Positions 37,401 to 46,224 of a stretch of 64,000 nt of DNA are shown here, piece by piece. The position numbers were made by a program, and so were the translations under genes. The DNA comes from Brevundimonas diminuta (GTDB taxonomy: Bacteria; Pseudomonadota; Alphaproteobacteria; Caulobacterales; Caulobacteraceae): NCBI RefSeq assembly GCF_022654015.1, contig NZ_CP073063.1, forward strand, positions 2,046,001 through 2,110,000, written 5' to 3'. Position 1 is the stretch's first letter; each line of letters starts with the position of its first letter. The notes below the pieces were generated by a model. It was not told the origin of the DNA. It was given only the letters and a program-made list of their open reading frames with translations, and did no database searches.

Positions 37401-38402
37401 GAAGACGGCGTGAAGTCCTATAGCATCCGCATCGGCGGGCGTTGGGTCGAATACTCGACGCTGTCGCCGGTGGCTGAAATGCTCGGCATGGTCGCCGACA
37501 TGAGCCGCACCTTCCGCGATCACAACATCAATGATGGCGACGCGCTGGAAGGGATCGCGGGCGGCGTCCTGTCCGCCATCGTGAACAACATCGTCAACAA
37601 GGCAGCGCTGCAAGGCATCGGCGATTTCTGGGACATGATCGACCCCAGCTTCACGGCCGGGGATACTGACCGTGGTCAGCGGTTCGGCAAAGAGGTGTCG
37701 AAGAAGATCGCTAGCTCGGCCATCCCGGCTGTCGTTCGCAATCTCGCGCAATCGCAAGACCCGGTGATGCGTGAAGCGAATGGTCTCCTTGAGATGGTTC
37801 AGGCGAACATTCCGACGCTGTCGCAATCACTGCCTGAACGCAGAGATTGGCTGGGTCTGCCGATAATCCGTCAGGACAAGGACGGCGGTCTGCTTGAAGG
37901 CCTCATTCAACCTACGCGGATCAGCGAGAATGTTGAGGACGTAGTCAGGTTGGAGGTCTCGGCCCTGAGCACCATCGACCCTGAACTCCGCATGGCTCAA
38001 CGCCCGGCTGCTCGCTTCAATGAGCAGGAGATCACGCCTCGCGAACACGCTTCGCTCCTAGAATATCAGGGGCAAGGTTGGCGTGATCCGATGTCAGGTC
38101 GAAACATGCATGAGGCCCTAGGCTTTCTCATCCAGTCGCCTGCCTATCGTGACATGGCGGACCCTCAACGGGCGCAGGAGATCAAGGATTTGGTGAGCCG
38201 GTATCGCCGTTTCGCGAATGCCTCCGTTAGATCGGGTGCGGTCCCCGCACTCCGCTCTATGGTCAACCGCACGGGCGGAGCGAAAGCCGAAGAAAGAGCG
38301 GCCCACGAGGGCTGGGATCAATGGCAGACGCAGGCAAACGCTCGTCGCTACGGCGTCAGCCAAGCTGATCTCGACGCCATGCAGAGCTTCACCGCTCAAT
38401 AG
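34479..38402 (+). CDS. gp16-like internal virion protein
   Basis: The 1307-residue protein is nearly the same length as T7 gp16 (1318) and sits in its place before the tail fibre. It starts SITVRGPDGAVISFPDGTP, then has long helical stretches with membrane-interactive parts such as GVDWG... and ALLGSVSGIALDPTSYISGG. I see no SLT motif at the N terminus where T7 gp16 has one. It should help form the channel across the envelope during DNA ejection. AAGGACTG precedes the ATG. Confidence 0.88.
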   Translation: MSITVRGPDGAVISFPDGTPNSVIEREMDRHYGQAAEQQRDRRAAASAVANPREKRSVGERYMDVASDFWNRNFIAEGWRAGQDDTADYIDASKRGNNREAADIAGRFTLNPVRLVSRLAGSAGVLTDMTNNTDKTRRSSDRAVANELQRRQEFEADSRADPFWEADGGLVGKSMHGAAALLGSVSGIALDPTSYISGGSSIWAKMGVQGLVAGATDLLAQGDATSAGTQDQIDLSQTALNIGAGAGFTGLLEGGGALVRRVAKGEPRPSAVELDHVLRDELDISDSINLPVLSMDDWTFRPTQQGPVSSLPARIDQPRAKGPSLDDLEAEAGRAEAGAKADADERWNGVDWGLAGSPERAKAAMAHLDSLKKFVKPDQVDRFVRWLGKQGDEIVDGASHWNADVFDFDKLVNDPDSFQELANVMSEIFKPLYDAAGDAPRSWKSVQERQQTFGLATSDVVKAHADITSEHGVSAKIHALETIAAQHVDHLVTKVTEVRAKMASGKATAEDVADLAAHLQATQMFDAMAGGAKSEIARALNIMKATKQRARTFNDLQTSIDGLAEALGGAKTDDMGAALDALLKANKTKGAKGFKDEIRKINKMGLSDYIGYYVVMGYLTTPATAVRNAIGSVLHAGLTVGERYVAAGVTTPLRRAFSGSRGSVEGVTFREANAYVAGIYQSFFDASRAGFQAFKTAAPVRDAESSLGDAAFNQPFAINAERKARWKNNPLTSIPDMAGAAVFSTLRTLGHRPSIAVDEFAKAMTHRMQLNALSVREASYRSARLKGDDAKKEFTRVMDAVANRPTSAAVYRAKQVFELAGEQYDAAKSYSTDQTLYQAADVLAAVDLHGMADDYARLMTFQNSGPVLKKWEQALGQHRLFRALFVPFLRTPINLVRAGMFDRNPVLFGMLKGNREKFANYTAALRGLDQSLERGGAEADLAMARMVTGIGFMATAGLLFANGDLVGKRSAAEEEDGVKSYSIRIGGRWVEYSTLSPVAEMLGMVADMSRTFRDHNINDGDALEGIAGGVLSAIVNNIVNKAALQGIGDFWDMIDPSFTAGDTDRGQRFGKEVSKKIASSAIPAVVRNLAQSQDPVMREANGLLEMVQANIPTLSQSLPERRDWLGLPIIRQDKDGGLLEGLIQPTRISENVEDVVRLEVSALSTIDPELRMAQRPAARFNEQEITPREHASLLEYQGQGWRDPMSGRNMHEALGFLIQSPAYRDMADPQRAQEIKDLVSRYRRFANASVRSGAVPALRSMVNRTGGAKAEERAAHEGWDQWQTQANARRYGVSQADLDAMQSFTAQ

Positions 38403-38417
38403 AAACCTACGGGTGAT

Positions 38418-38443
38418 CGCCCGGCCGCAACAGCGGTCGGGCG
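38418..38443 (+). terminator. strong hairpin after gp16-like gene
   Basis: An 11-bp GC stem (CGCCCGGCCGC / GCGGTCGGGCG, one G-T pair) encloses AACA. The T tail is short (CTT), so it may be an RNA-processing or partial terminator site before the tail fibre gene. Confidence 0.45.
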
Positions 38444-38472
38444 CTTCGCCATGCCCCACACAGAAAGGACGG

Positions 38473-40677
38473 ATGCACAATACGAAATACCAATACGTCG
38501 TCGAAAACGGCCAACGCGAGTTCGACCTAGCGGTCAATTATCTGGATCGCAGCCACATCACAGTCACCGTCAACGGCGCCCGCGCCTATGTCGATTGGGT
38601 CAACGACAGTCGCTTCCGGCTCAGGAACACGGCGCCCGATGGAGCGGTCGTTCTGGTCCGTCGCCAGACACCGATCGATCAAGCGCTGGTCGAATTCCAA
38701 AATGGATCCAATCTCACAAAGGAAGAATTGAACCGGGCGGTCTGGCAACTGCTCTTCAGAATGCAGGAGCAGGATGACACCGTCACTTCCGCTCTGGATC
38801 AGGCTGTCATCCGCGTCGGCGAGAATCTCGGGATCAGCACCGACCCCACGCAAATCGTGAATGAACTCCTCTGGGCGAGCGAACTCGGCGACGATCTGCT
38901 GAACCGCTTTCGAGGCGCGCTCAGCGACATCGACCTTAACGCTGAACGGATTATCGACACGACACTCAGCCTCACCAATCAGGCCTTCCGTCTCGATAAC
39001 CTGACGGCGGTCGTGGACGCGCTGGCGAACCTAGAAGATGGGTCTGGCCTCGCCACCATCATCCAGAACGAAGCCCAGCAGCGCACCGATGGTGACGCCG
39101 CCCTCGCCTCCACTCTCGCTCTGATCGGAGCCAAGAGCAGCGACAACACCGCCTTCATCCTCGATCTAAACAAGACCAAGGCCAGTCCAACCGAGACGAT
39201 GGCCCAACGGTTCAACGCGATCTATGCGGCCAATGCGAACGCTCTCAGTCTGATCCAGACGGAGCAGAACGCCCGCGTCACTGCGCTGGAAGCCTTCACC
39301 CAAACGCTGGCGACACAAGCCAGCCGTATAGGCGCGAATGAAGCCGCTATCGCCAATGAGGTGACGACGCGCACCAATGCGATCTCCTCGGAGGCTGCGG
39401 CGCGCCAAGCTCTGTCGGCCAAGATCGCCAATGACATCGCAGCGGCGGTGCTCGTGGAGACGAATGCGCGAGCGGCGGCCGACCTTGCTGAAAGCCAAGC
39501 CCGCCAATCATTGGCGACGACCGTTGGTCAGAACACGTCCGCAATCCAGAATGAAGCTACGGCTCGCTCGACGCTGGCCGGGTCTATCGCTCAGCAATTC
39601 GCCGTCCTCGGTGCATTCCGAAATGGACAAGCTGCATTCGTTCTCGACCTAAACCGGGTGGAAGTCGGCGCGGGGTTCAGCCTCGGCACTCGCCTTAGCG
39701 GGATTGATGTCGCGGTCGGCAATGCGGCGGCGGCTGTCGTCGAAGAGCGAACCGCTCGGATCAACGGCGACAATGCCCTCTCGCAGAGCCTTCAGACAGT
39801 TCAGAACACCGTGGGCGGCAACACCGCTTCGATCACCCAACTGTTCCAAGTCACGAACGGGATCAACGCCCGTTGGACGATGTCGCTGAACTCGAACGGC
39901 CACATCACCGGCATCACCGCGAACAACAACGGCCAGTATGGGACGCTCGCTTTCGTCGCCGATGAGGTGAGCTATGTGGCTCCAAACGGCGGCACGCCGA
40001 TCAAGGTGATGAGCGTCGTCGCGAACAAGGTCCGCTTCAACTCCAACGTCGAAATCTACGGCGATCTGCTCGTCACCGGCACGATCAACAACGCCAAGCT
40101 GACCGACAACACCGTCACCGGCGTCGAAGCCGGTTACAACCCGCAGACCGTTGGCCTGAACAACTCGACCCCGACCCGGATTCACGGCGTCTGGATCAAC
40201 GTCGAGAAGGCGAAAAGCCCTATCGATATCGCCTTCAATTCTTGGGCGACCTTCACGCACAACGCGTCAGGCAGCTTCGTCGCGACCGTCCAACTCGTTC
40301 GCTCACGCGGCGGAGATGGCGGGACAGTCATCCAGTCGTTCAACATCACCGGCTCGGGCATGGCCAACGATACGTGGCAGGGCGCCGTCCCGGTCATGTA
40401 TCTGGACCGGCCGAACGAGACCGGCAACTGGCACTACTACGTCCAAATTTTCTTCAACGTCGGCAACATGTCCACGCAATCCGTCACTGCCCGCTACGGC
40501 AAGGTGATCGAGATGAAGAACAACACCAGCAGCATCGGTGTCGGCACCGGCTCTGGCGCTGGCGTTGGAAGCGGTGGCGGCTCTGGCGGAGGTGGTGGAG
40601 GCGGCGGTGGAGGGGGTGATGGCGGCGGTGGCCTCTATCCGAACGACCCCGGCACTGACCAACCCGTCATAACCTGA
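38473..40677 (+). CDS. tail fibre protein (T7 gp17-type N terminus)
   Basis: The 734-residue protein begins MHNTKYQYVVENGQREFDLAV and continues with YLDRSHITVTVNGARAYVDW, the T7 tail fibre N-terminal domain that attaches to the tail. Residues about 130-480 are repetitive coiled-coil-like ('ARAAAD', 'NEATARS'). The C terminus is a run of Gly (11 in a row, with Ser and Asp around) before YPNDPGTDQP. ATG 38473 is preceded by AAAGGA; the longer frame from 38218 overlaps gp16. Confidence 0.92.
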   Translation: MHNTKYQYVVENGQREFDLAVNYLDRSHITVTVNGARAYVDWVNDSRFRLRNTAPDGAVVLVRRQTPIDQALVEFQNGSNLTKEELNRAVWQLLFRMQEQDDTVTSALDQAVIRVGENLGISTDPTQIVNELLWASELGDDLLNRFRGALSDIDLNAERIIDTTLSLTNQAFRLDNLTAVVDALANLEDGSGLATIIQNEAQQRTDGDAALASTLALIGAKSSDNTAFILDLNKTKASPTETMAQRFNAIYAANANALSLIQTEQNARVTALEAFTQTLATQASRIGANEAAIANEVTTRTNAISSEAAARQALSAKIANDIAAAVLVETNARAAADLAESQARQSLATTVGQNTSAIQNEATARSTLAGSIAQQFAVLGAFRNGQAAFVLDLNRVEVGAGFSLGTRLSGIDVAVGNAAAAVVEERTARINGDNALSQSLQTVQNTVGGNTASITQLFQVTNGINARWTMSLNSNGHITGITANNNGQYGTLAFVADEVSYVAPNGGTPIKVMSVVANKVRFNSNVEIYGDLLVTGTINNAKLTDNTVTGVEAGYNPQTVGLNNSTPTRIHGVWINVEKAKSPIDIAFNSWATFTHNASGSFVATVQLVRSRGGDGGTVIQSFNITGSGMANDTWQGAVPVMYLDRPNETGNWHYYVQIFFNVGNMSTQSVTARYGKVIEMKNNTSSIGVGTGSGAGVGSGGGSGGGGGGGGGGGDGGGGLYPNDPGTDQPVIT

Positions 40678-40679
40678 GA

Positions 40680-40716
40680 AAGCGGCTTCGGCCGCTTCCA
40701 CAACCACGAATAAATA
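40680..40716 (+). promoter_or_regulatory. UUCG hairpin followed by TAAATA motif
   Basis: A perfect 7-bp stem (AAGCGGC / GCCGCTT) with a TTCG loop at 40680-40697 lies right after the fibre gene. AATAAATA follows (TAAATA at 40711-40716), 26 bases before the next ATG. The hairpin could end or protect a transcript; the TAAATA motif recurs before other phage genes and may be a phage promoter. Confidence 0.45.
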
Positions 40717-40742
40717 AAGGTGAAACCCCGAAAGGAAGACCC

Positions 40743-40949
40743 ATGTCCGAGACCCCAAACCCCATCGCCCAACTGCAAACCAATGAAGTCCAATTGCTTG
40801 CTGAACGGGCGAACCTCCATGACCAGTTGGAGCAAAACACCAACTCACTGAGCCAAGTTCGGGCCGCGCTACGCGGCGTTCAGATCGCCCAGCAGATCGC
40901 CCAAGCCGCAGCTACGGCGAACGCCGAAGCCAGCACGAAAGGTGAGTGA
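40743..40949 (+). CDS. 68-residue coiled-coil protein
   Basis: The protein (MSETPNPIAQLQTNEVQLLA...) is almost entirely helical with heptad spacing of Leu and Val, and ends in an Ala-rich helix. A GAAAGGAAG ribosome site precedes the ATG. It lies between two tail fibre genes, so it may be an adaptor or assembly chaperone. Family unknown. Confidence 0.65.
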   Translation: MSETPNPIAQLQTNEVQLLAERANLHDQLEQNTNSLSQVRAALRGVQIAQQIAQAAATANAEASTKGE

Positions 40950-40954
40950 TTTGA

Positions 40955-43435
40955 ATGAGCGTGACTAACTCCGCGCTCGCTCAACAGATCGCCGACCTCA
41001 TCCAGTCAACCGAAGCCCGAGACGCAAAGCTCCGGGGGTGGATTGGCGGCTCCGCTATAGGCGGGCCAAACAATGACGGTCGCTATCCACTGAGCGACGC
41101 CTTGGGGCAGGAACACCTTTTGCCCTCCCCGGCCCGCCTCACCGATATGGTGACGGGACCGGCTGCTGCGGCTGCGGTTGCACGAGACCAAGCCCTTGCG
41201 GCAAAGAGTGCGGTCGATCTCGCCGCAAACCAAACAGAGAACAATCGGGCCTTGTCGCAAGCCGCACGTGGCGCCGCCATCGACGCCCGCAATCTGGCCC
41301 AAGAGCACCGAAATCATGCAGGCACGCATGAGGCCAACGCCCGCTATTGGGCCGAACTCGCGCAGTCGAAAGGCGAAAGCACATCCGAAGATCGCGCCAT
41401 CGTCGAACAGCTTGCGGGTGAAGTGGTGATCCACGCCGGTGAAGTCGCGCAGGACGCCTCGGATGCAGCAGCGTCAGCGGCGTTGGCCGCAACATTCGAC
41501 CCGGCTCTCTATGACAAGAAATCCGACACGGTTTCGGCGTCCCGTCTTACCGGCGTGATCGACATCGCCCGCATTCCAGTTTTGCCTTCGCAGCTTCAGT
41601 TCGTATCGTCGGGCGGTCTCGCAAACCTGACGCCCGCCCAGCAGAATGACATCGGCCGGGGTTCAATCGTCACCACGACAGACGGCTTCCGCTACGTCTA
41701 TTCCGGCTCCGGCTCGAAAACTGTGGCGTCGAGCTACACCGTGCTCGCAGACATCACCCCAGCGTGGGACTCGGTGTCGGACAAGCCGTCATTCTACCCG
41801 AGCAACATCGCCAGCGTCGCTGGCCTGCAATCGGCGCTCGACGGTCTGGCTCCGAAGTCCAACGCGTCCTTCAGCACGGCGATCAGCGTGAACGGCGAGG
41901 TCGGCGCACACAGCTACGCGTTCAACACCGGACTGCTCTATCCGGACGGCAATCACACCGTGATCAAGACGGGGGCGGCGGGAGCGGAGCGCTACTGGCG
42001 CTTCGATGCTGACGGCACGCTCTACGGCCTAAACGGCAACATTTACTCGAACTACAACATGCAGGCGATGGGAAGCCTTATCGTCGGGGCGTCCACGGCA
42101 GCAAACCGGGTCAACGTCGAGAAGGGCTGGCTCGAACTTCGGAATGAGGGCTACGGCCCCTACGTTGATTTCTCAACCGATGCGACGACGGACTTCCACG
42201 CGCGCGTCTCGGTCCCGAAAACGGACGGGCGCTTGTGGCTCTCACACGGCGGCGGCGGCAGCGTCATCGTCGGCCCGACCATCGAAGCCAACTCAAACAA
42301 CGGCTCGCAGGCTGGTTCGGTCATTACCCATGCGGGGACCGAACAAGTGATGGCGAAGCAACTGACGTTCCCATCGGTAATGAACCCGCAGGACAACGGC
42401 GCGAATGCGCTGCTTGAAGTTCGAGGCGCGGGCGGCGGCTACGGCGCGTGGATGAAGTTCCACCGGCCGGGCGCTTGGGGGACATACTTCGGCATGTTCG
42501 AGAACGGCCGCTGGGGCTGGGGTGGCTGGTCCGATGGCGCCGTCATCAACGAGTTCTGGACCACCAAGAACTTCGATCCTCTCACACGTATGGAGCGATA
42601 TAACGACGGCTGGATTCAGACCCGCGACGCCAACGACCGCTTCTATTTCGCGAGCAATGGCCGCTCTTACTACAAGTCGCAGGACGGCCACGAGTGGCGC
42701 AACAACGCGGACGTTTGGACTGTCCAGATCAACAACGGCGGTCGCATGTTTGTCCGAGAGGACATCGAGGCTGGCAACCGGTTGCAACTGCGCGGGGCTA
42801 ACCCGACCATCGTCCTGCGGGACACCGACAACCGCTCGGGGATGATCCACGTCAACGCCAACCGGTTCTACGTGCTGCGCGGCTCCGGAACTGACTCCGA
42901 AGGCTGGGCGAGCACGGGCGGCGGCTGGCCTCTGGAAATCGATCTAGAGAACAACAACACCACGTTCGGCGCGAACATCTATTCGGGTATCGACCACTGG
43001 TTTCGAGTGCGTGGCTCAGGCAACGGCATCTACTGGGAGAACCACGGCGGTGGCTGGTTCATGGTCGATGCGTCGTGGATGCGAGCCTATCAGGACAAAA
43101 ACATCGTCACAGGCGGTCAGGTCCAGATGGGGTCGTTCACCGTGACATCCGACCGACGCCTGAAGACGGACATCACTCCGATCCCGCTATCGCAGGCTTC
43201 GCAGATCATCGACGACACACGCGTCTACGAGTTCACCAAGAGCGGTCGTCGGATGTTCGGAATGATCGCGCAGGAGGCCCGCGAGGTCGCGCCGATCCTC
43301 GTCAGCGAGGGCGCCGATATTCACGAAGATGGCGACGCGATCCTGTCTCTGGATCAGACCGGCTACATTCCAATTCTGATCGCTGAGGTTCAGGCGCTAC
43401 GCCAGCGGATCGCCCAGCTTGAGGAGGTCAGATGA
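40955..43435 (+). CDS. second tail fibre/spike with S74 chaperone domain
   Basis: The 826-residue protein has a helical, Ala-rich N-terminal third, beta-structured repeats in the middle, and a C-terminal intramolecular chaperone of the peptidase S74 family: SDRRLKTDITPI, where Ser is the self-cleavage residue, then MFGMIAQEAREVAP and a final coiled coil QALRQRIAQLEEV. Such domains fold a trimeric fibre and then cut themselves off. It probably carries the receptor-binding tip. The stop overlaps the next ATG. Confidence 0.9.
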   Translation: MSVTNSALAQQIADLIQSTEARDAKLRGWIGGSAIGGPNNDGRYPLSDALGQEHLLPSPARLTDMVTGPAAAAAVARDQALAAKSAVDLAANQTENNRALSQAARGAAIDARNLAQEHRNHAGTHEANARYWAELAQSKGESTSEDRAIVEQLAGEVVIHAGEVAQDASDAAASAALAATFDPALYDKKSDTVSASRLTGVIDIARIPVLPSQLQFVSSGGLANLTPAQQNDIGRGSIVTTTDGFRYVYSGSGSKTVASSYTVLADITPAWDSVSDKPSFYPSNIASVAGLQSALDGLAPKSNASFSTAISVNGEVGAHSYAFNTGLLYPDGNHTVIKTGAAGAERYWRFDADGTLYGLNGNIYSNYNMQAMGSLIVGASTAANRVNVEKGWLELRNEGYGPYVDFSTDATTDFHARVSVPKTDGRLWLSHGGGGSVIVGPTIEANSNNGSQAGSVITHAGTEQVMAKQLTFPSVMNPQDNGANALLEVRGAGGGYGAWMKFHRPGAWGTYFGMFENGRWGWGGWSDGAVINEFWTTKNFDPLTRMERYNDGWIQTRDANDRFYFASNGRSYYKSQDGHEWRNNADVWTVQINNGGRMFVREDIEAGNRLQLRGANPTIVLRDTDNRSGMIHVNANRFYVLRGSGTDSEGWASTGGGWPLEIDLENNNTTFGANIYSGIDHWFRVRGSGNGIYWENHGGGWFMVDASWMRAYQDKNIVTGGQVQMGSFTVTSDRRLKTDITPIPLSQASQIIDDTRVYEFTKSGRRMFGMIAQEAREVAPILVSEGADIHEDGDAILSLDQTGYIPILIAEVQALRQRIAQLEEVR

Positions 43436-43884
43436 CCATACCTACTGGCGGCCCGTTCACCTCCGAACAAGTCCGGACGGAATGGCGCTTCACCGCTCCA
43501 TTCACGTCATCGCAGGTGTCGTCGGCGGCCGGGCTGAACACCCCGTGGTCGAGCGATCAGCTACGCGGAAAATCCGCGCGAACGGTCAGTCTCGTGATCC
43601 AGTCATTCGAACAGGTCCGGACAAACTGGGGCCAATGGAACGAGCAGCAGTATGACCGGATCACCTTCGGCATCTCAGTCACTCCCTATCTCGCGCCGTC
43701 TTCCTACACGTGGGGCAACGATGTGTCCGGGACGGCATCGACCGCCGTATTCACAGGCTCAACCTACCAAACCCAAGGCTTCACCTACCAAAACACCGGC
43801 CAAGCATATTGCTCCGTTGTCGTCGGTGGGCGGGTCTACGAACTTACGCTCGACTTCCAATACACCGCTGGCGACGTGAGCTAA
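43432..43884 (+). CDS. tail-fibre-associated protein, hypothetical
   Basis: The 150-residue protein is Ser/Thr/Tyr/Gly-rich and looks all-beta (TWGNDVSGTASTAVFTGSTY). Its ATG overlaps the fibre stop as ATGA, so it is made with the fibre and may be an attachment or capping protein. The N terminus GGPFTSEQVRTEW recurs inside as APFTSSQVSSAAG, an internal repeat. Family not recognised. Confidence 0.7.
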   Translation: MTIPTGGPFTSEQVRTEWRFTAPFTSSQVSSAAGLNTPWSSDQLRGKSARTVSLVIQSFEQVRTNWGQWNEQQYDRITFGISVTPYLAPSSYTWGNDVSGTASTAVFTGSTYQTQGFTYQNTGQAYCSVVVGGRVYELTLDFQYTAGDVS

Positions 43885-43910
43885 CGCATCACCAACAACT
43901 GAAAGGGCCA

Positions 43911-44141
43911 ATGGACCCAAACAACAATCAACCCAATCCCGATCCTACCCTCGTCCTCATTCTGGGACGGATCGAAGGCCAGCTAGGCACATACATCGAC
44001 CTCATGAAGTCGATGCAGACGAAGCACGACAGCCTCGAAGATCGCGTGCGCAAGGTCGAAAACTCGAAGTCGTGGCTGCTCGGCGCCGCCGCCGTTCTCG
44101 GCGGAGTGGTCAGCTTCCTGATGAAGGTGTTTTTACCATGA
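43911..44141 (+). CDS. candidate holin (T7 gp17.5 position)
   Basis: The 76-residue protein has a soluble N terminus, a short coiled coil (MKSMQTKHDSLEDRVRKVE) and one C-terminal membrane helix (SWLLGAAAVLGGVVSFLMKVFLP). This is the layout of XhlA-type holins and it sits just where T7 has its holin, between fibre and small terminase. GAAAGG lies before the ATG. The stop overlaps the terminase start as ATGA. Confidence 0.72.
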   Translation: MDPNNNQPNPDPTLVLILGRIEGQLGTYIDLMKSMQTKHDSLEDRVRKVENSKSWLLGAAAVLGGVVSFLMKVFLP

Positions 44142-44413
44142 GCCGCGCCACAGAATCCGAACTCGACAAGCTGCACGCGCAAGTCGCCGTGCTGATCGCG
44201 AACGAACTTGACCGCGCCGCCTACCGCGCCACGATGGCGCCCGGCGATGCCTCGCAGGCCGTCAGTCCGCAACTCATCTCCCAAGCTCTGAAATTCCTCT
44301 CCAACGCTGGCGTCACCGCGCCCGCCACGGCGAAACGAGCAGAAAATTTGGCGGCGAAACTCGCCGATCTCGACCTCGACCTAGAGTCGGTCACGGGCGT
44401 TCAGCCCAACTAA
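44138..44413 (+). CDS. small terminase subunit (T7 gp18-like)
   Basis: The 91-residue protein (T7 gp18: 89) has the family's helical pattern, ESELDKLHAQVAVLIANELD and SPQLISQALKFLSNAGVTAP. It should recognise DNA ends and stimulate the large subunit during packaging. Placement between the holin candidate and the large terminase matches T7. Confidence 0.85.
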   Translation: MSRATESELDKLHAQVAVLIANELDRAAYRATMAPGDASQAVSPQLISQALKFLSNAGVTAPATAKRAENLAAKLADLDLDLESVTGVQPN

Positions 44414-44428
44414 CCCCCTACTCTGTCG

Positions 44429-44457
44429 CAGCCGTCCGTCCATCGGGCGGCTGCTGA
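44429..44457 (+). other. hairpin before large terminase
   Basis: A 10-bp stem (CAGCCGTCCG / CGGGCGGCTG, one G-T pair) with a five-base loop lies between the terminase genes, directly before the AAAGGAG ribosome site at about 44459. It has no T tail, so it is more likely an RNA-processing or translational element than a terminator. Confidence 0.4.
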
Positions 44458-44469
44458 CCAAAGGAGCCT

Positions 44470-46224
44470 CTGGAAAACCAGACACAGCAGACATTCGAAG
44501 AGCTTCTGAAGTCCGACTTCAGCATCTTCCTCCACTATCTCTGGAAGCACGTTCTAGAACTTCCAAAGCCGACCCGCGTCCAACTCGATATCGCACGGTT
44601 CTTGGCTGGGGGGCCAAACCGACGCGCCATCGAAGGCTACCGGGGCCTCGGCAAGTCTTTCATTACCTGCGCCTACGTCGTTTGGCAGTTATGGCGAGAC
44701 CCTCAGAAAAAGGTCTTGATCGTCAGCGCCGGTGAGCAAGGCGCCGTCAACAACGCCAACCTCATCAAGGCGATCATCGAGCACGAGGCAGGAGATGCCT
44801 ATTGGGCTCATCTCCGTCCCCGCCGTGATCAGCGCTCTTCGACGCTCGCGTTTGATGTTGGTCCAGCGCGACCGAACCGACAGCCGTCAGTCTCCTGTCT
44901 TGGGATCACGGGCCAACTTGCGGGCAACCGAGCCGACATCCTGATCGCAGACGACGTTGAGAACCAACGCAATTCTGCGACCGAAGACCAGCGAGACAAG
45001 CTGCGGCACGCCACATCCGAGTTCGGCAAAATCCTCACGCCGAAGGCGGATTCCGAGATTATCTATTTGGGGACACCGCAGACCGAAGAGTCCATCTACA
45101 ATGACCTGACCAAGCGCGGTTACACCGTGCGGGTTTGGACATCGCGATATCCGCTGCGCGCCAAACTACCCAGCTATGGCGACACCCTGTCACCGATGCT
45201 GCTCGCCGATATCGAGGCCAATCCCAAGCTATGCGACCCAACCGGCCTCAGCACCCTAGGGGGTGCGCCGACTGACCCCGCCCGCTTCACCGATCAGAAG
45301 CTCTTGGAATCTGAACTCGACGGGACCGCAGCCGAGTTCATGCTCCAGATGATGTTGGACACAACGATGTCCGACGCCGAGCGCTTCCCGCTTAAGACAT
45401 CGGATCTGATTGTGATGGATGTGGACCCTGACCGGGCGCCTGTCGCAATCAGCTACGCGAGCGATGACGCGAAACAAATCCGCGACCCCGGCTTCCACAA
45501 CTTCGGTTTCACGGGTGATCGCTTCTACGCCCCATTCAATGTCAGCGAGCATTGGGCCAACTACACCGGCAGCGTCATGCACATCGACCCATCGGGAGCC
45601 GGTGCGGACGAGACGGCCTACGTTGTCACCAAGTTCCTGAATGGACGTGTGTTCGTCTGCGCATGGGGCGGGTTCACTGATGGGGTGGCAATCGAAACCC
45701 ACGAGAAACTCGCCGACATCGCCAAGGAGCACCGCGTCAATACCGTGATCATCGAGAACAACTACGGAGGTGGCTCGTGGCAAATCGCGCTGACGCCGAC
45801 CCTTCAAAAACGCTTCTCGGTAAAATGGAGATGCGGCATCGAAGGGATCACGGTGTCGGGGCAAAAGGAGAAACGCATCATAGGCGCGCTAGAGCCTGCG
45901 ATCCGCCGCCACCGTCTCGTCTTCAGCCGAGAGGTAGTGAAGAAGGATTTGATCTCTGACCGCGTCCGGTCAGGCTTCTTCCAGATGACCCACATGACCT
46001 CGCAGCGCGGCGCCTTGAAGCACGATGACCGCATCGACGTGCTGGCGCAGGCTGTCGAATACTGGAAGACGTATATGGCGGTCGATGACGAGAAGGCTGA
46101 AGCTGAACACCTCAAGAAACTCGATAGAGAATGGGAGAAGCGCTATTTCGCCGATACGCCCATTGGTCAGCTATTGAATAAAAAGGGTCGCACGCGAGCG
46201 CCCGGCAGACCGTGGAAGAGATGA
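44470..46224 (+). CDS. large terminase subunit (T7 gp19-like), CTG start
   Basis: From CTG at 44470 the product is 584 residues; T7 gp19 is 586. The Walker A motif is GYRGLGKSF (Lys62) and Walker B is ADILIADDVEN; the nuclease domain has MHIDPSGAGADETAYVV. No ATG, GTG or TTG lies between the ribosome site AAAGGAG (about 44459-44465) and 44602, and a start at 44602 (GTT..ATG region) would delete about 44 residues just before Walker A. The same AAAGGAGCCT context precedes the capsid ATG. It drives ATP-dependent packaging and cuts concatemers. Confidence 0.9.
   Translation: MENQTQQTFEELLKSDFSIFLHYLWKHVLELPKPTRVQLDIARFLAGGPNRRAIEGYRGLGKSFITCAYVVWQLWRDPQKKVLIVSAGEQGAVNNANLIKAIIEHEAGDAYWAHLRPRRDQRSSTLAFDVGPARPNRQPSVSCLGITGQLAGNRADILIADDVENQRNSATEDQRDKLRHATSEFGKILTPKADSEIIYLGTPQTEESIYNDLTKRGYTVRVWTSRYPLRAKLPSYGDTLSPMLLADIEANPKLCDPTGLSTLGGAPTDPARFTDQKLLESELDGTAAEFMLQMMLDTTMSDAERFPLKTSDLIVMDVDPDRAPVAISYASDDAKQIRDPGFHNFGFTGDRFYAPFNVSEHWANYTGSVMHIDPSGAGADETAYVVTKFLNGRVFVCAWGGFTDGVAIETHEKLADIAKEHRVNTVIIENNYGGGSWQIALTPTLQKRFSVKWRCGIEGITVSGQKEKRIIGALEPAIRRHRLVFSREVVKKDLISDRVRSGFFQMTHMTSQRGALKHDDRIDVLAQAVEYWKTYMAVDDEKAEAEHLKKLDREWEKRYFADTPIGQLLNKKGRTRAPGRPWKR

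Noticed and set aside
40530..40640. GGN repeat as a CRISPR or regulatory repeat
   Set aside because: It is in frame inside the fibre gene and codes for glycine; no spacers or regular repeat units exist. No CRISPR array was seen anywhere in the window.
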